Source of the DNA: Corallococcus interemptor
GTDB taxonomy: Bacteria; Myxococcota; Myxococcia; Myxococcales; Myxococcaceae
Direction: 5' to 3'
DNA length: 64,000 bases
Assembly (NCBI RefSeq): GCF_003668875.1
Contig: NZ_RAWM01000038.1
Span: 1-64,000 of the forward strand
The first letter of the stretch is position 1. Each line of letters opens with the position of its first letter. Positions 7,809 through 16,234 of this stretch are shown piece by piece. Position numbers and translations under genes: made by a program. The notes under the pieces are model-generated. The model ran no database searches, had not been told where the DNA came from, and worked only from the letters and a program-made list of their open reading frames with translations.

Positions 7809-9275
7809 ATGGCCTCGCTCGAACAGCTCATCTTCGACAACACCTACGCCCGCCTGCCCCCCGGGTTCGCCGCCCGGGTGGCCCCCGCGCCCTTCCCGGA
7901 CGCGCAGGTGGTGAGCGTGAACCCGGCGGCCCTGCGGCTGTTGGGATTGGACGCGGAGGAGGCCGCGCGCCCGGAGTTCGCGCGCGTGTTCGGCGGGGCC
8001 ACGTTGCTGCCCGGCATGGAGCCCCTGGCCATGGTGTACGCGGGGCACCAGTTCGGCGTGTACGTGCCGCGCCTGGGAGACGGCCGCGCGCTGCTCCTGG
8101 GCGAGGCGCGCGCTCCGGACGGCGGCAGGTGGGACCTGCACCTGAAGGGCGGCGGGCCCACGCCCTTCTCGCGCGGAGGTGACGGGCGCGCCGTGCTGCG
8201 CTCCACCATCCGCGAGTACCTGGCCGGTGAAGCGCTGCACGCGCTGGGCATCCCCACCACGCGGGCCCTGTGCATCCTGGGCAGCCGCACGCCGGTGTAC
8301 CGCGAGGAGGTGGAGACCGGCGCCATGCTGGTGCGCCTGGCCCCGTCGCACGTGCGCTTCGGCACCTTCGAGTTCTTCCACCACACGGAGCAGCCCGGCC
8401 ACGTGGCCACGCTCGCGGACCACGTCATCGCCGCGCACTTCCCGCACCTCGCGGGCCAGGAGGGCCGCCACGCGCGCTTCTTCGCGGAGGTGGTGGAGCG
8501 CACCGCGGAGCTCGTCGCGCGGTGGCAGGCGGTGGGCTTCGCGCACGGCGTGATGAACACCGACAACATGTCCATCCTGGGGCTCACGCTGGACTACGGA
8601 CCCTACGGGTTCCTGGACGACTTCGACCCCGGCTTCGTCTGCAACCACTCCGACCACCAGGGCCGCTACGCGTTCGACCAGCAGCCGCGCGTGGCGCTGT
8701 GGAACCTGGCCTGTCTGGGCGAGGCGCTGCTCACGCTCATCACCGAGGACGAGGCGCGCGCCACGCTGACCCTCTTCCAGCCCACGTTCGCGCGGCACTT
8801 CCTCACGCGCATGCGCGAGAAGCTGGGCCTGAAGGAGGCCCGCGACGAGGACCGCTCGCTCCTGGAGGACCTGTTCGCGCTGATGGCCGGCTCGCACGTG
8901 GACTACGCGCGCTTCTTCCGCGCGCTCAACCGGTTCGACTCCAGTCCTGGCGCTCGCAACGACGCCCTGCGCGACCACTTCCTGCCGCCGGAGGGCTTCG
9001 ACGGCTGGGCCGAGCGCTACCGGGCGCGGCTGGAGTCGGAAGGAAGCGACGACGCCGAGCGCCGCGCGCGCATGGACCGCGTCAATCCCAAGTACATCTT
9101 GCGCAACTGGGTGGCGCAGCAGGCCATCACCCGCGCGCAGGAGGGGGATTTCGCGGAGGTGGACCGCGTGCTCGCGCTGGTGTCCGCGCCGTTCGACGAA
9201 CACCCTGCCCACGAGTCCTACGCGGCGCCGCCGCCCACCTGGGGCCGGCACCTGGTGGTGAGCTGCAGCTCCTGA
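7809..9275 (+). CDS. selO: protein adenylyltransferase SelO
   Basis: This is a 488-residue pseudokinase of the SelO (YdiU) family, which transfers AMP from ATP to protein Ser/Thr/Tyr during redox stress. Visible features are GHQFGVYVPRLGDGRA, LKGGGPTPFSRGGDGRAVLRS with the ATP-binding Lys and Arg, HGVMNTDNMSILG as the catalytic-loop equivalent, and LDDFDPGF as the metal-binding segment. The protein ends HLVVSCSS; the Cys third from the end occupies the place of selenocysteine in animal SelO and of a redox Cys in bacteria. ATG 7809 is preferred over the in-frame TTG at 7794. The gene follows the GST by 18 bases, perhaps in one redox-stress operon. Confidence 0.93.
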   Translation: MASLEQLIFDNTYARLPPGFAARVAPAPFPDAQVVSVNPAALRLLGLDAEEAARPEFARVFGGATLLPGMEPLAMVYAGHQFGVYVPRLGDGRALLLGEARAPDGGRWDLHLKGGGPTPFSRGGDGRAVLRSTIREYLAGEALHALGIPTTRALCILGSRTPVYREEVETGAMLVRLAPSHVRFGTFEFFHHTEQPGHVATLADHVIAAHFPHLAGQEGRHARFFAEVVERTAELVARWQAVGFAHGVMNTDNMSILGLTLDYGPYGFLDDFDPGFVCNHSDHQGRYAFDQQPRVALWNLACLGEALLTLITEDEARATLTLFQPTFARHFLTRMREKLGLKEARDEDRSLLEDLFALMAGSHVDYARFFRALNRFDSSPGARNDALRDHFLPPEGFDGWAERYRARLESEGSDDAERRARMDRVNPKYILRNWVAQQAITRAQEGDFAEVDRVLALVSAPFDEHPAHESYAAPPPTWGRHLVVSCSS

Positions 9276-9349
9276 CGCTGGCACGCCGGGCAGGCGGGCA
9301 GGCGCGCGGGGGCGGGAATCCCGGGCGTGCGGTGCCTAGCTTGGGAGGC

Positions 9350-9850
9350 ATGATCGAACCTCCCGCTCCGCCGCGCATCGTGTTCCGTGCCCTGGGTCCT
9401 GGCCTCTATGGCGCCGCCGCGCTCACGCTGGTGCACGAGAGCGCCCGGCGCGTGCTGAAGCATCCGCCGCGCATGGACGTGCTGGGCATGCGCTCCCTGG
9501 AGAAGGGCATCCGCTTCTTCGGCGGCGAGCCCGCGAAGGGCCGCCGGTTGCACCGCCAGACGCTGGTGGGGGACCTGGTGTCCAACGGTCTCTTCTTCTC
9601 GCTCGTGGCGCTGGGACGCCCCAAGCGGCCCTACCTGCGCGGCGCGATGCTGGGCCTGCTGGCCGGCGTGGGCGCGGTGGTGCTGCCCCCGAAGCTGGGA
9701 TTGGGCCGCAAGCCGTCCCAGGCCCGTCCGTCCACGTCCCTGCTCACCGTGGCCTGGTACACGCTGGGAGGCCTGGCCGCGGCCCGCGCGACGCGCAAGC
9801 TGGTGGCGCGCCGTGAGTCAGCGCTGCCCCTGGGCCGGCCCCTGCACTGA
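9350..9850 (+). CDS. small membrane protein, unknown
   Basis: This 166-residue protein has hydrophobic segments near residues 15-27 (LGPGLYGAAALTLVHESARR), 67-80 (VSNGLFFSLVALG), 95-112 (AMLGLLAGVGAVVLPPKLG) and 130-148 (LLTVAWYTLGGLAAA). It is probably a four-helix inner-membrane protein. Basic clusters lie between the helices. I do not recognise a family. The ATG at 9350 is preceded by GGGAGG, a good ribosome site. It lies 74 bases after selO on the same strand and 77 before the pyrophosphatase. Confidence 0.65.
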   Translation: MIEPPAPPRIVFRALGPGLYGAAALTLVHESARRVLKHPPRMDVLGMRSLEKGIRFFGGEPAKGRRLHRQTLVGDLVSNGLFFSLVALGRPKRPYLRGAMLGLLAGVGAVVLPPKLGLGRKPSQARPSTSLLTVAWYTLGGLAAARATRKLVARRESALPLGRPLH

Positions 9851-9927
9851 GGCCAGGGTTGGCGAGTGAAACTCCCGCCACGGGGGCACTTGCCGCGGGC
9901 GTTGGGGCGACCCCAGCCTGAGGGTCC

Positions 9928-10467
9928 ATGGCCACCGACTTCACCCGCCTGCCCATGCGCGGCGAACAGGATGCGTTGCACGTCGTCGTCGAGTCGCCCC
10001 GCGGTTCGACGGTGAAGTTGAAATACGACCCGAAGCTCCAGGCCTTCACGCTGTCCCGGCCGCTGACGCGAGGCTTCCGCTACCCGTTCGACTGGGGCTT
10101 CATCCCCAGCACCCAGGGCCCGGACGGAGACCCGCTGGACGCGCTGGTGTACTGGGACGTGCCCACCTGGCCCGGCGTGGTGCTGCCCTGCCGGGCGCTG
10201 GGCGTGTTGATGGTGGACCAGAAGCAGAAGGGCGCGAAGAGCGGCGAGCGCGAGCGCAATGACCGGCTCCTGCTGGTGCCGGTGAACACCCTGCGCTCGG
10301 ACCACCTCAATTCCTATCAGGACCTGTCCCGGCGCGAGCGCGAGGAGCTGGAGCACTTCTTCCTCGCGGTGGTGCACTTCGCGGACAAGGACGCGCGCAT
10401 CCTCGGCTGGGAGGGCCCGGACGCCGCGGAGCGCATGGTCCAGCAATACGCCCTCAAGGAGGACTGA
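9928..10467 (+). CDS. ppa: inorganic pyrophosphatase (soluble family I)
   Basis: This 179-residue enzyme hydrolyses pyrophosphate to phosphate, driving biosynthetic reactions. It has the family I active-site signature: ESPRGSTVKLKYD (~27-39) with Glu, Arg and Lys, FDWGFIPST (~60), and the metal-binding DGDPLDAL (~71-78, pattern D-x-D-P-x-D). Conserved Asp/Lys appear again in FADKDARILGW (~155). The length is normal. It lies 6 bases from the CHAD-domain gene downstream, clearly one transcript, which suggests a joint role in polyphosphate/pyrophosphate handling. Confidence 0.88.
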   Translation: MATDFTRLPMRGEQDALHVVVESPRGSTVKLKYDPKLQAFTLSRPLTRGFRYPFDWGFIPSTQGPDGDPLDALVYWDVPTWPGVVLPCRALGVLMVDQKQKGAKSGERERNDRLLLVPVNTLRSDHLNSYQDLSRREREELEHFFLAVVHFADKDARILGWEGPDAAERMVQQYALKED

Positions 10468-10473
10468 CACGCC

Positions 10474-11361
10474 ATGCCGCCTCCCACTCCCATCCGGGGC
10501 CTGGGCCCCGACACCGCCGTGGGCGACGCCGCCCGCCGCATCCTCGCCGGCCGGCTCGCGGACGTGCGCCACCCGGAGAGCCAGCTGGACGGCGAGCTGG
10601 ACGAGGACGGCGTGCACGACATGCGCGTGGCCACCCGCCGCCTGCGCGCCGCGCTCCAGGTGTTCCAGACCACCGGCAAGCTCACCCGGCTGGAGGCGGA
10701 CGTGAAGCGCCTCCAGGACGCGCTGGGCGACGTGCGCGATTTGCACGTCCAGGACAAGTGGCTGGACACCGCCGCGAAGGGGAAGAAGGACGCGAGCAAG
10801 GCGCTGGCCGGCCTGCGCCAGTCCCACCTGTCCGGCCTCAAGGGCAAGGAGAAGAAGCTGCGCGCGGAGCTGGAGCGCTGGACGGACCGCACCGTGCCGC
10901 GCCTCCTGAAGAAGCTGGACACGCTGGAGGACGCCCACCGCTTCTCCGGCAAGCGCGTGCGCAGCCACCTGCGCCAGCGCCTGCGCCGCGTGGAGAAGCG
11001 CCTGGTGCGCTACGCGGACGCACCGGACGCGGCGTCCGCGCACGCCCTGCGCAAGGATTTGAAGAAGCTGCGCTACGAGCTGGAGATCTTCCAGCCCGCC
11101 TTCCGCCGCACCGTGGGCGCGCTGCTGGAGGTCCTGGTGCCGCTGCAGGACGGCCTGGGCGAGCTGCACGACGCGGACGTGCGCCTGGAGCTCTTCGAGC
11201 GCGCCGCCGCGGAGGCTCCGCCCGGACAGCGCAAGGCCGCGCGAAAGCTGCTGCCCCAGGCCCGCGACGAGCGCGCGGAGCGGTCCGCTGAAATCGCTCG
11301 CGAGGTGCAGCGCTGGCACGCGGAGGCCATTCCCAAACGGCTGCGCAAGGCGTTGACCTGA
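10474..11361 (+). CDS. CHAD-domain protein (polyphosphate-associated)
   Basis: This 295-residue, strongly basic and helical protein is a CHAD domain from end to end. The hallmark is DGVHDMRVATRRLRAALQVF near residue 50, with the conserved His and Arg residues, and a second half that repeats the helical layout (ALRKDLKKLRYELEIF near 200). CHAD domains bind polyphosphate and often accompany polyphosphate enzymes. There is no fused CYTH domain here. It is coupled to the upstream pyrophosphatase. Its basic surface (many Lys/Arg) fits a polyanion-binding role. Confidence 0.88.
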   Translation: MPPPTPIRGLGPDTAVGDAARRILAGRLADVRHPESQLDGELDEDGVHDMRVATRRLRAALQVFQTTGKLTRLEADVKRLQDALGDVRDLHVQDKWLDTAAKGKKDASKALAGLRQSHLSGLKGKEKKLRAELERWTDRTVPRLLKKLDTLEDAHRFSGKRVRSHLRQRLRRVEKRLVRYADAPDAASAHALRKDLKKLRYELEIFQPAFRRTVGALLEVLVPLQDGLGELHDADVRLELFERAAAEAPPGQRKAARKLLPQARDERAERSAEIAREVQRWHAEAIPKRLRKALT

Positions 11362-11434
11362 CGGACCCTGGTACCATCAGCCTGTCAGGTGGTTCTGATA
11401 GCCCCCGGGCATTCCCATCCCGAGGAGTCTGTCC

Positions 11435-12288
11435 TTGCACCTGTCTCCGTTCCGCCTCCTGGCCTTCGTGGCCGGGGGGCTGTTGTGTGTCATTCCATCC
11501 CCGCGCGCGGCCCACGCCGGGACCAAGGCCATCCGGCTGCCGCCGCAGCTCACCGGCGCGTCGCAGTCCGCGGAGGACCTGCCCTCTGGCGGCAACGCGC
11601 TGCTGTCCATCCAGGCCATGGATCCTCAGGGCAGCCCGCTGACGTTCTCCTGGAGCGCCAGCGCGGGCACCCTGGGGACGGCCGTGAACACGGGCACGTC
11701 GAGCAGCCAGACCTGGACCGCGCCGCAGTGCCTGCCGCCGGATGCCGCCTTCACGTCCCTGGTGAACACGGCCCTCACGCCCGAGGCGACGCTGCGGATG
11801 GCCCTGCCTTCGGTGCCCACGTCCGCGGAGCGCATCGTGTTCGCGCAGGACCAGCAGCTGCGCGTCACCTTCGTCGACCACTACTCGGCGGCCACGCACG
11901 CGCTCGGGTTCGTCTACTACGACGACCTGGTGGCGCGCGGCTACGTGAACCCCCAGGGCACGCCGGACTCGGCGGACGACACGCTGGTGGATGCCAATGG
12001 CAACGGCATCATGGACCTGCACGAGGACCTCTACGGCCTGGCCCCCACCGTCCCGGAAACACCGGCGAGCTCATCAAGACCGACGTGGTGGGCAGCTTCA
12101 CCTCCACGCTTCCCATCGTGACCCCGGGCGGCTTCTCCTTCCACACCTCCGCCTCCCTGCCCTCCAGGCAGGGGAGCCGGGGCGTGCCCACATCCCTGGG
12201 GGATGTGATCCGCCCTGTGCCCGGGTCGCAGGTTTGGCAACCCTCCCCGCGAGGCACCCGGAAGAAGTGTCGGAACCCCGCGCTGTAA
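11435..12288 (+). pseudogene. secreted Ig-like/EF-hand-like protein, apparently frameshifted
   Basis: The TTG start at 11435 is set by a GAGGAG at 11422-11427. The product has a signal peptide (LLAFVAGGLLCVIPSPRAAHAG) and an Ig-like domain around NALLSIQAMDPQGSPLTFSWSA. A segment rich in Asp/Asn, DDTLVDANGNGIMDLHED, resembles a calcium-binding loop. The frame continues to 12121 (228 residues), but its last ~25 residues look random. One base out of phase, the sequence from about 12055 reads PGNTGELIKTDVVGSFTS and on to 12288 with plausible composition, suggesting a single-base frameshift. Two hairpins near 12164-12207 lie in this tail. A sequencing error is the alternative explanation. Confidence 0.5.
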
Positions 12289-12368
12289 AAACTGCCGGGT
12301 TCCGTCCTAAGCATTGCTCCCGTTTCGCGCAACGCCCTGGAATCATTGAGGTTGCCTGCGCGCTGGCA

Positions 12369-12385
12369 TTGGCCCGTGCGTTGCT
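12369..12385 (+). promoter_or_regulatory. sigma-54 (-24/-12) promoter of the sigma-32-type gene
   Basis: TTGGCCCGTGCGTTGCT differs at one position from the sigma-54 core TGGCACG-N4-TTGC. The invariant GG (12371-12372) and GC (12383-12384) are 10 bases apart, as required. A start would fall near 12396, giving a leader of about 55 bases. Expression would then depend on an NtrC-like activator, of which myxobacteria have many. Activity itself is inferred. Confidence 0.65.
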
Positions 12386-12450
12386 AAAGGTCTCCCCGTC
12401 GCAGCAAACGGCGGTCACACAACCCGCCCTCTTCCCCGAGAGAGACCCCC

Positions 12451-13338
12451 ATGCAGGCTTCCAACTCCTTCTCTTCCGCCGACTCGCTCTCCACGTACCT
12501 CTCGGAGATCAACCAGTACCCGCTGCTGAACCCGCAGGACGAGCAGTCGCTGTCGCGCGCCTTCCGCGCGGGCGACCTGTCCGCGGGTCACCGGCTGGTG
12601 ACGAGCAACCTGCGCTTCGTGGTGAAGGTCGCCTACGAGTACCGCTCCTACGGCCTGAAGATGTCCGACCTCATCCAGGAGGCGAACATCGGCCTGATGA
12701 AGGCGGTGCAGAAGTTCGATCCGGAAAAGGGCATCCGGCTCATCTCGTACGCGGTGTGGTGGATCCGCGCGTACATCCAGAACTACGTGCTGCGCAACTG
12801 GAGCCTGGTGAAGCTGGGCACGACGCAGGCGCAGCGCCGCCTGTTCTTCAGCCTGGCCCGCACGCGCCGCGAGCTGGAGAAGCTGGGCGCCGGCGATGGC
12901 CACATCGTCAACGCGGACGAAATCGCCAAGAAGCTGAACGTGAAGCCCGCGGAAGTGCGTGAGATGGAGCAGCGCATGGGCGGCCGGGACCTGTCCCTGG
13001 ACGCGCCGGTGGGCGAGGACGGCGACGCCACGCACCTGGACTTCGTGGAGTCCGAGTCCGCCTCGCACGCGGACGAGGTCGCGGACCGTCAGCAGGCGGG
13101 CCTCACCCGCAACCTGGTGCAGCGCGCGCTGATGCGCCTGGATCCGCGTGAGCGCTTCATCATCGAGCAGCGCGTGATGAGCGACTCGGAGATGACCCTG
13201 AGCGAGCTGGGCGAGCACTTCGGCTTCTCCCGCGAGCGCGCCCGCCAGCTGGAGATCCGCGCCAAGGACAAGCTCAAGGCGGAGCTGGCCAACCTGATGG
13301 CCGAGGCCGGCCTGGACCAGGCCGAGCTGGCCGCGTAA
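12451..13338 (+). CDS. rpoH: RNA polymerase sigma factor, sigma-32 (RpoH) type
   Basis: This 295-residue group of sigma factors directs RNA polymerase to heat-shock or, in myxobacteria, developmental promoters. Region 2 ([25 protein letters not shown], then [22 protein letters not shown]) is followed by the RpoH-box sequence [11 protein letters not shown], specific for the sigma-32 class. Region 4 ends with [22 protein letters not shown], the -35-binding helix-turn-helix. Size and class fit the Myxococcus SigC-type developmental sigma factors as I remember them; orthology is not proven here. It has a sigma-54-like promoter upstream and a long hairpin downstream. Confidence 0.9.
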   Translation: MQASNSFSSADSLSTYLSEINQYPLLNPQDEQSLSRAFRAGDLSAGHRLVTSNLRFVVKVAYEYRSYGLKMSDLIQEANIGLMKAVQKFDPEKGIRLISYAVWWIRAYIQNYVLRNWSLVKLGTTQAQRRLFFSLARTRRELEKLGAGDGHIVNADEIAKKLNVKPAEVREMEQRMGGRDLSLDAPVGEDGDATHLDFVESESASHADEVADRQQAGLTRNLVQRALMRLDPRERFIIEQRVMSDSEMTLSELGEHFGFSRERARQLEIRAKDKLKAELANLMAEAGLDQAELAA

Positions 13339-13371
13339 GCAGAGGAAGCGTCTTTCAAGGCTGCGACACGG

Positions 13372-13419
13372 CACGGCCCCGTCCCCTCGCGTTGGGAAGC
13401 GCGAAGGCACGGGGCCGTG
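13372..13419. terminator. long hairpin between converging rpoH and lipoprotein genes
   Basis: An 11-bp perfect stem (CACGGCCCCGT with ACGGGGCCGTG) encloses a smaller 5-bp hairpin (TCGCG with CGCGA). It lies 34 bases after the rpoH stop and 35 before the stop of the converging lipoprotein gene, so it can serve both strands. There is no T-run. Confidence 0.65.
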
Positions 13420-13453
13420 GCATGTCCGGCGTCGTGACGGATTACCGGGGCGC

Positions 13454-14302
13454 CTACCGAGCTCCGGGCGAGGACTCGCCGCTCTCCGCCGGGGCGGGCG
13501 CGGCCGGCTGCGCGCGCGACGTCGCGTCGATGCGCAGGGCCTGCGGCTCGCCGCTGCTCGTGTCCGTGCGGTAGGAGGCGCGGACCTGCGCGCCCTCCTG
13601 GATGTCCGCGGCGCTGGCGGCCCGGCCGTCCACCTGCACCTGCGTGCTGGGGCCCACCTTCAGGCGCAGCCGCGGCTCGCCTGCCTGGCTCACCAGCACC
13701 TCCTGGGCGCTCGCGCTGAGCACGTCGCCGGAGATCTGCTGCTCCTGGGAGTTCTGGGCGCTCGGGGCCTGCGAGTTCTGGGCAATTGCGGCCTGCTGCG
13801 TGGCGGCGTTCTGGTTCGCGGCCTGCTGCTGCTGGGCGCTCTGGTCCGCGATGCGCTGGTTGGCGGCGGCGCTGTCATTGGAGGCCTGCTGCTGCTGGGT
13901 GGCGAAGTTCTGCTGCGCCTGGCGCTGGGCGGCCAGCGCGCTGGCCTGGGCCTGCTGGGCCACGGACTGGGCCTGCTGGGTGCGCGCCTGCGCCTGCTGC
14001 TGGCTGGCTTGAGCCTCCTGGGCCTCCTTCTGGGCCTTGGCCTGGGCCTCCTGGAGCTCCTGCTGCTTGTGCTGCAAGTCCTCCTGGGCGCGGGCGGCCT
14101 CGCGCTGCTGGCTGGAGGCCTCCTTCTGCGCGTCGCGCGCGTCGTCGAAGGCCTTCTCCGACTGGGCCTGGGCCTGCTCCACCTGATGTCCGGGGCTGTT
14201 GTCCGTCCGCTCCTGGCGGGAGCGGTCCTGGTCCTGGCAGGCGCTGGCGCCCACTACCAGTGCGGCGAGTCCTGCCCCCAGCCATGCTGCGCGCGATTTC
14301 AT
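13454..14302 (-). CDS. Gln/Ala-rich coiled-coil lipoprotein
   Basis: This is a 282-residue protein. The signal peptide ends in VVGASAC, a lipobox with the modified Cys at residue 22. Residues ~40-190 are almost only Q, A, E, S and N in heptad-like runs (AQAQSEKAFDDARDAQKEA and similar), predicting a long coiled coil. A globular end (~195-265, EVLVSQAGEPRLRLKVGPSTQVQVDG, then QEGAQVRASYRTD) resembles the small beta-barrel domains in bacterial periplasmic proteins that describe redox or metal-dependent 'GDV..' modules. The partner is unknown. It is strongly GC-coded and repetitive. A hairpin overlaps its ribosome site. Confidence 0.75.
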   Translation of the reverse strand: MKSRAAWLGAGLAALVVGASACQDQDRSRQERTDNSPGHQVEQAQAQSEKAFDDARDAQKEASSQQREAARAQEDLQHKQQELQEAQAKAQKEAQEAQASQQQAQARTQQAQSVAQQAQASALAAQRQAQQNFATQQQQASNDSAAANQRIADQSAQQQQAANQNAATQQAAIAQNSQAPSAQNSQEQQISGDVLSASAQEVLVSQAGEPRLRLKVGPSTQVQVDGRAASAADIQEGAQVRASYRTDTSSGEPQALRIDATSRAQPAAPAPAESGESSPGAR

Positions 14303-14308
14303 GCGGTT

Positions 14309-14330
14309 CTCCTGTCAAAGGGATGACAGG
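14309..14330 (-). promoter_or_regulatory. hairpin covering the lipoprotein's ribosome site
   Basis: Read on the minus strand, CCTGTCA and TGACAGG form a perfect 7-bp stem with a 6-base loop (14311-14330). The last three bases of the stem are the AGG of the AGGAG ribosome site, 8 bases before the ATG at 14302. Melting would be needed for translation. Alternatively it is a DNA operator. Confidence 0.45.
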
Positions 14331-14461
14331 TCAAAGATGGAGGTGGCCCGTGGAGCGCCAAGGCGGTGCGCCGCGAGCGCCTGTCCGTCCGCACGCCCTG
14401 CGGCAGGCACTCACTTTGGGGCTACCGCGTCCGGGGGAATGGCGATAAGGGGCGCCCCCCC

Positions 14462-15718
14462 ATGCGCGCCTGCGGACTCGACTTCGGAACCAGCAATACC
14501 GCCCTGGCCCTGCCGGACGGCACCGTGCTGCCGCTGCAGCCCCACACCCCGGAGCCCCGGCTGTTCCGCTCCGTGCTCTTCTTCGCGGAGGAGGAGCGCG
14601 AGGTCTTCACGGGGGCGGAGGCCATCCAGCGCTACCTGGAGGACAACAACGGCCGGTTCATCCAGTCCGTGAAGTCCTTCCTGCACAGCTCGTCCTTCCG
14701 GGCGACGCAGGTGAAGGGGCGCACGTTCACCATCGAGGACCTGGTGGCCATCCTGCTGCGCCGCGTGCGCGAGTCCGCCGGGGCGCACCTGGGCGAGGCG
14801 CCGGACGCGGTGGTGCTGGGCCGGCCCGCCGTCTTCACGCCGGACGCGGAGGCGGACGCGCTGGCGGAGAAGCGTCTGCGCAAGGCGGCGGAGCTGGCGG
14901 GCTTCAAGCACGTGCAGTTCCTGATTGAGCCCATCGCGGCGGCGCTCGCGTACGAGGCGCGGCTGCAGAAGGACGAGCTGGTGCTGGTGGCGGACTTCGG
15001 CGCCGGCACGACGGACCTGACGCTGATGCGGCTGGGCCCGTCGCGGCGGGGGAACCTGGACCGCAGGCCGGACGTGGTGGGGTCCACGGGCGTGCGCATC
15101 GGTGGTGACCGGTTCGACGCGGAGATCATGCGGCACAAGCTGCTGCCGCGCTTCGGGGCGGGGAGCACGTACAAGGTGAAGGGCTTCAGCCACAAGCGGC
15201 TGCCCATTCCGCAGCACGTGCTGGCGAAGCTGCTCAACTGGCACGAGATGTCCTTCATCCGGGAGAAGTCCACGCAGGAGCTCTTGGAGGTGATGCTCGA
15301 CACGAGCGACCACCCGGCGGAGATCCAAGCGCTCTACGACCTGGTGATGGACAACCTGGGCTACCGGCTGTTCCGGGCCATTGAAGCGGCGAAGGTGAAG
15401 CTGTCGAGCGAGGACGTGGCGACCATCGACTTCGAGGACGCGCGCATCCACCTGCACGAGCCGATGACGCGGGCGGAGTTCGAGACAGCGAGCCGCACGT
15501 TGTTGGATGAACTGTCGCAGTGCACGGAGGGGCTGTTGGCGAAGCACCCGGAGGCCAGGGACATTGACGCGGTCTTCCTGACGGGGGGTTCGTCACAGAT
15601 TCCGGCGGTGCGGGACCTGTATGTGAAGCGCTTCGGAGAGGAGCGGGTCCGCACGGCGGACGCCTTCACCTCCGTGGCGGAGGGCCTGGGCCGCGCGTCC
15701 GCGTGGCTGACGGGGTGA
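14462..15718 (+). CDS. Hsp70-family chaperone-like ATPase (YegD type)
   Basis: This 418-residue protein consists of the actin-like ATPase domain of Hsp70 with little of the peptide-binding domain. Phosphate 1 is GLDFGTSNTALALPDG (~5-20), phosphate 2 is VADFGAGTTDLTLMRL (~175-190) and the adenosine motif is FLTGGSSQIPAVRDLY (~378-393). An insertion around IGGDRFDAEIM fits the YegD subgroup, whose role is unclear. The ATG at 14462 places the phosphate-binding loop at the very N-terminus as usual. The open frame upstream lacks homology. The gene is followed after 3 bases by a small lipoprotein gene. Confidence 0.88.
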   Translation: MRACGLDFGTSNTALALPDGTVLPLQPHTPEPRLFRSVLFFAEEEREVFTGAEAIQRYLEDNNGRFIQSVKSFLHSSSFRATQVKGRTFTIEDLVAILLRRVRESAGAHLGEAPDAVVLGRPAVFTPDAEADALAEKRLRKAAELAGFKHVQFLIEPIAAALAYEARLQKDELVLVADFGAGTTDLTLMRLGPSRRGNLDRRPDVVGSTGVRIGGDRFDAEIMRHKLLPRFGAGSTYKVKGFSHKRLPIPQHVLAKLLNWHEMSFIREKSTQELLEVMLDTSDHPAEIQALYDLVMDNLGYRLFRAIEAAKVKLSSEDVATIDFEDARIHLHEPMTRAEFETASRTLLDELSQCTEGLLAKHPEARDIDAVFLTGGSSQIPAVRDLYVKRFGEERVRTADAFTSVAEGLGRASAWLTG

Positions 15719-15721
15719 ACC

Positions 15722-16216
15722 ATGGCGGCACAGGCAGCACGGCGACGGTGGCTTCAAGTCGCGGCCGTGCTGTCCCTGTGCATGGCCTGTGTCGGGCCCA
15801 CGGACCGGACGATTGTCACGGGGCAAATACTGCCCCGGCAGATCCGCTTCGTAACGCTCAAGGAAGCAACGCCAGGGGAAGAAGGCGGTCAGCGCTCCGC
15901 CTGCATCCACATCCGGCTGACTCGCGCCAATACCAGCGAGTCCGTGCTGTGCAGATTCGGGGTTGAAACGCCCCTGCGAACCCACGAGGGCATCCTCTCC
16001 CTCCCGCTGGCACAGCGCATCGCGGCGGACCGTATCAATGAGGCCGCCCAGGTGGTCTTCAGCTCCGCAACCATCGACTCACCGCTCGGAATGCTCTGTG
16101 AGCTGATGAAGGCGCACCTGCGAAGGACCTTTGAGGCGTCCCTTGCTGGAGCCCGATTCAGGGCGCAATGCGATGAGCGGGCGCCTCCGGTGCTGTTTGG
16201 TGACCTGAACCTCTGA
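15722..16216 (+). CDS. small lipoprotein, unknown
   Basis: This 164-residue protein has a signal peptide with lipobox LSLCMAC (Cys ~23) preceded by RRR. The mature part has four Cys and mixed composition (RSACIHIRLTRANTSESVLCRFGVETPLRTHEGILSLPLA in pieces). I recognise no family. Codon use is slightly less GC-biased than in its neighbours. It starts 3 bases after the Hsp70-like gene and is followed 18 bases later by another unknown gene, so the three are probably one transcript. The same-strand pair of small unknown proteins looks like a myxobacterial accessory module. Confidence 0.65.
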   Translation: MAAQAARRRWLQVAAVLSLCMACVGPTDRTIVTGQILPRQIRFVTLKEATPGEEGGQRSACIHIRLTRANTSESVLCRFGVETPLRTHEGILSLPLAQRIAADRINEAAQVVFSSATIDSPLGMLCELMKAHLRRTFEASLAGARFRAQCDERAPPVLFGDLNL

Positions 16217-16234
16217 CGCTGGAGCCCTCGCGCC

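Noticed and set aside
7026-9284. 752-codon minus-strand open frame
   Set aside because: It is antisense to the GST and selO genes, which have full family signatures on the plus strand.
12389-12447. Hairpin in the rpoH leader (GGTCTC with GAGACC) as a thermometer
   Set aside because: With the sigma-54 start near 12396 the left arm would not be in the RNA, and the pairing is only 6 bp across 47 bases.
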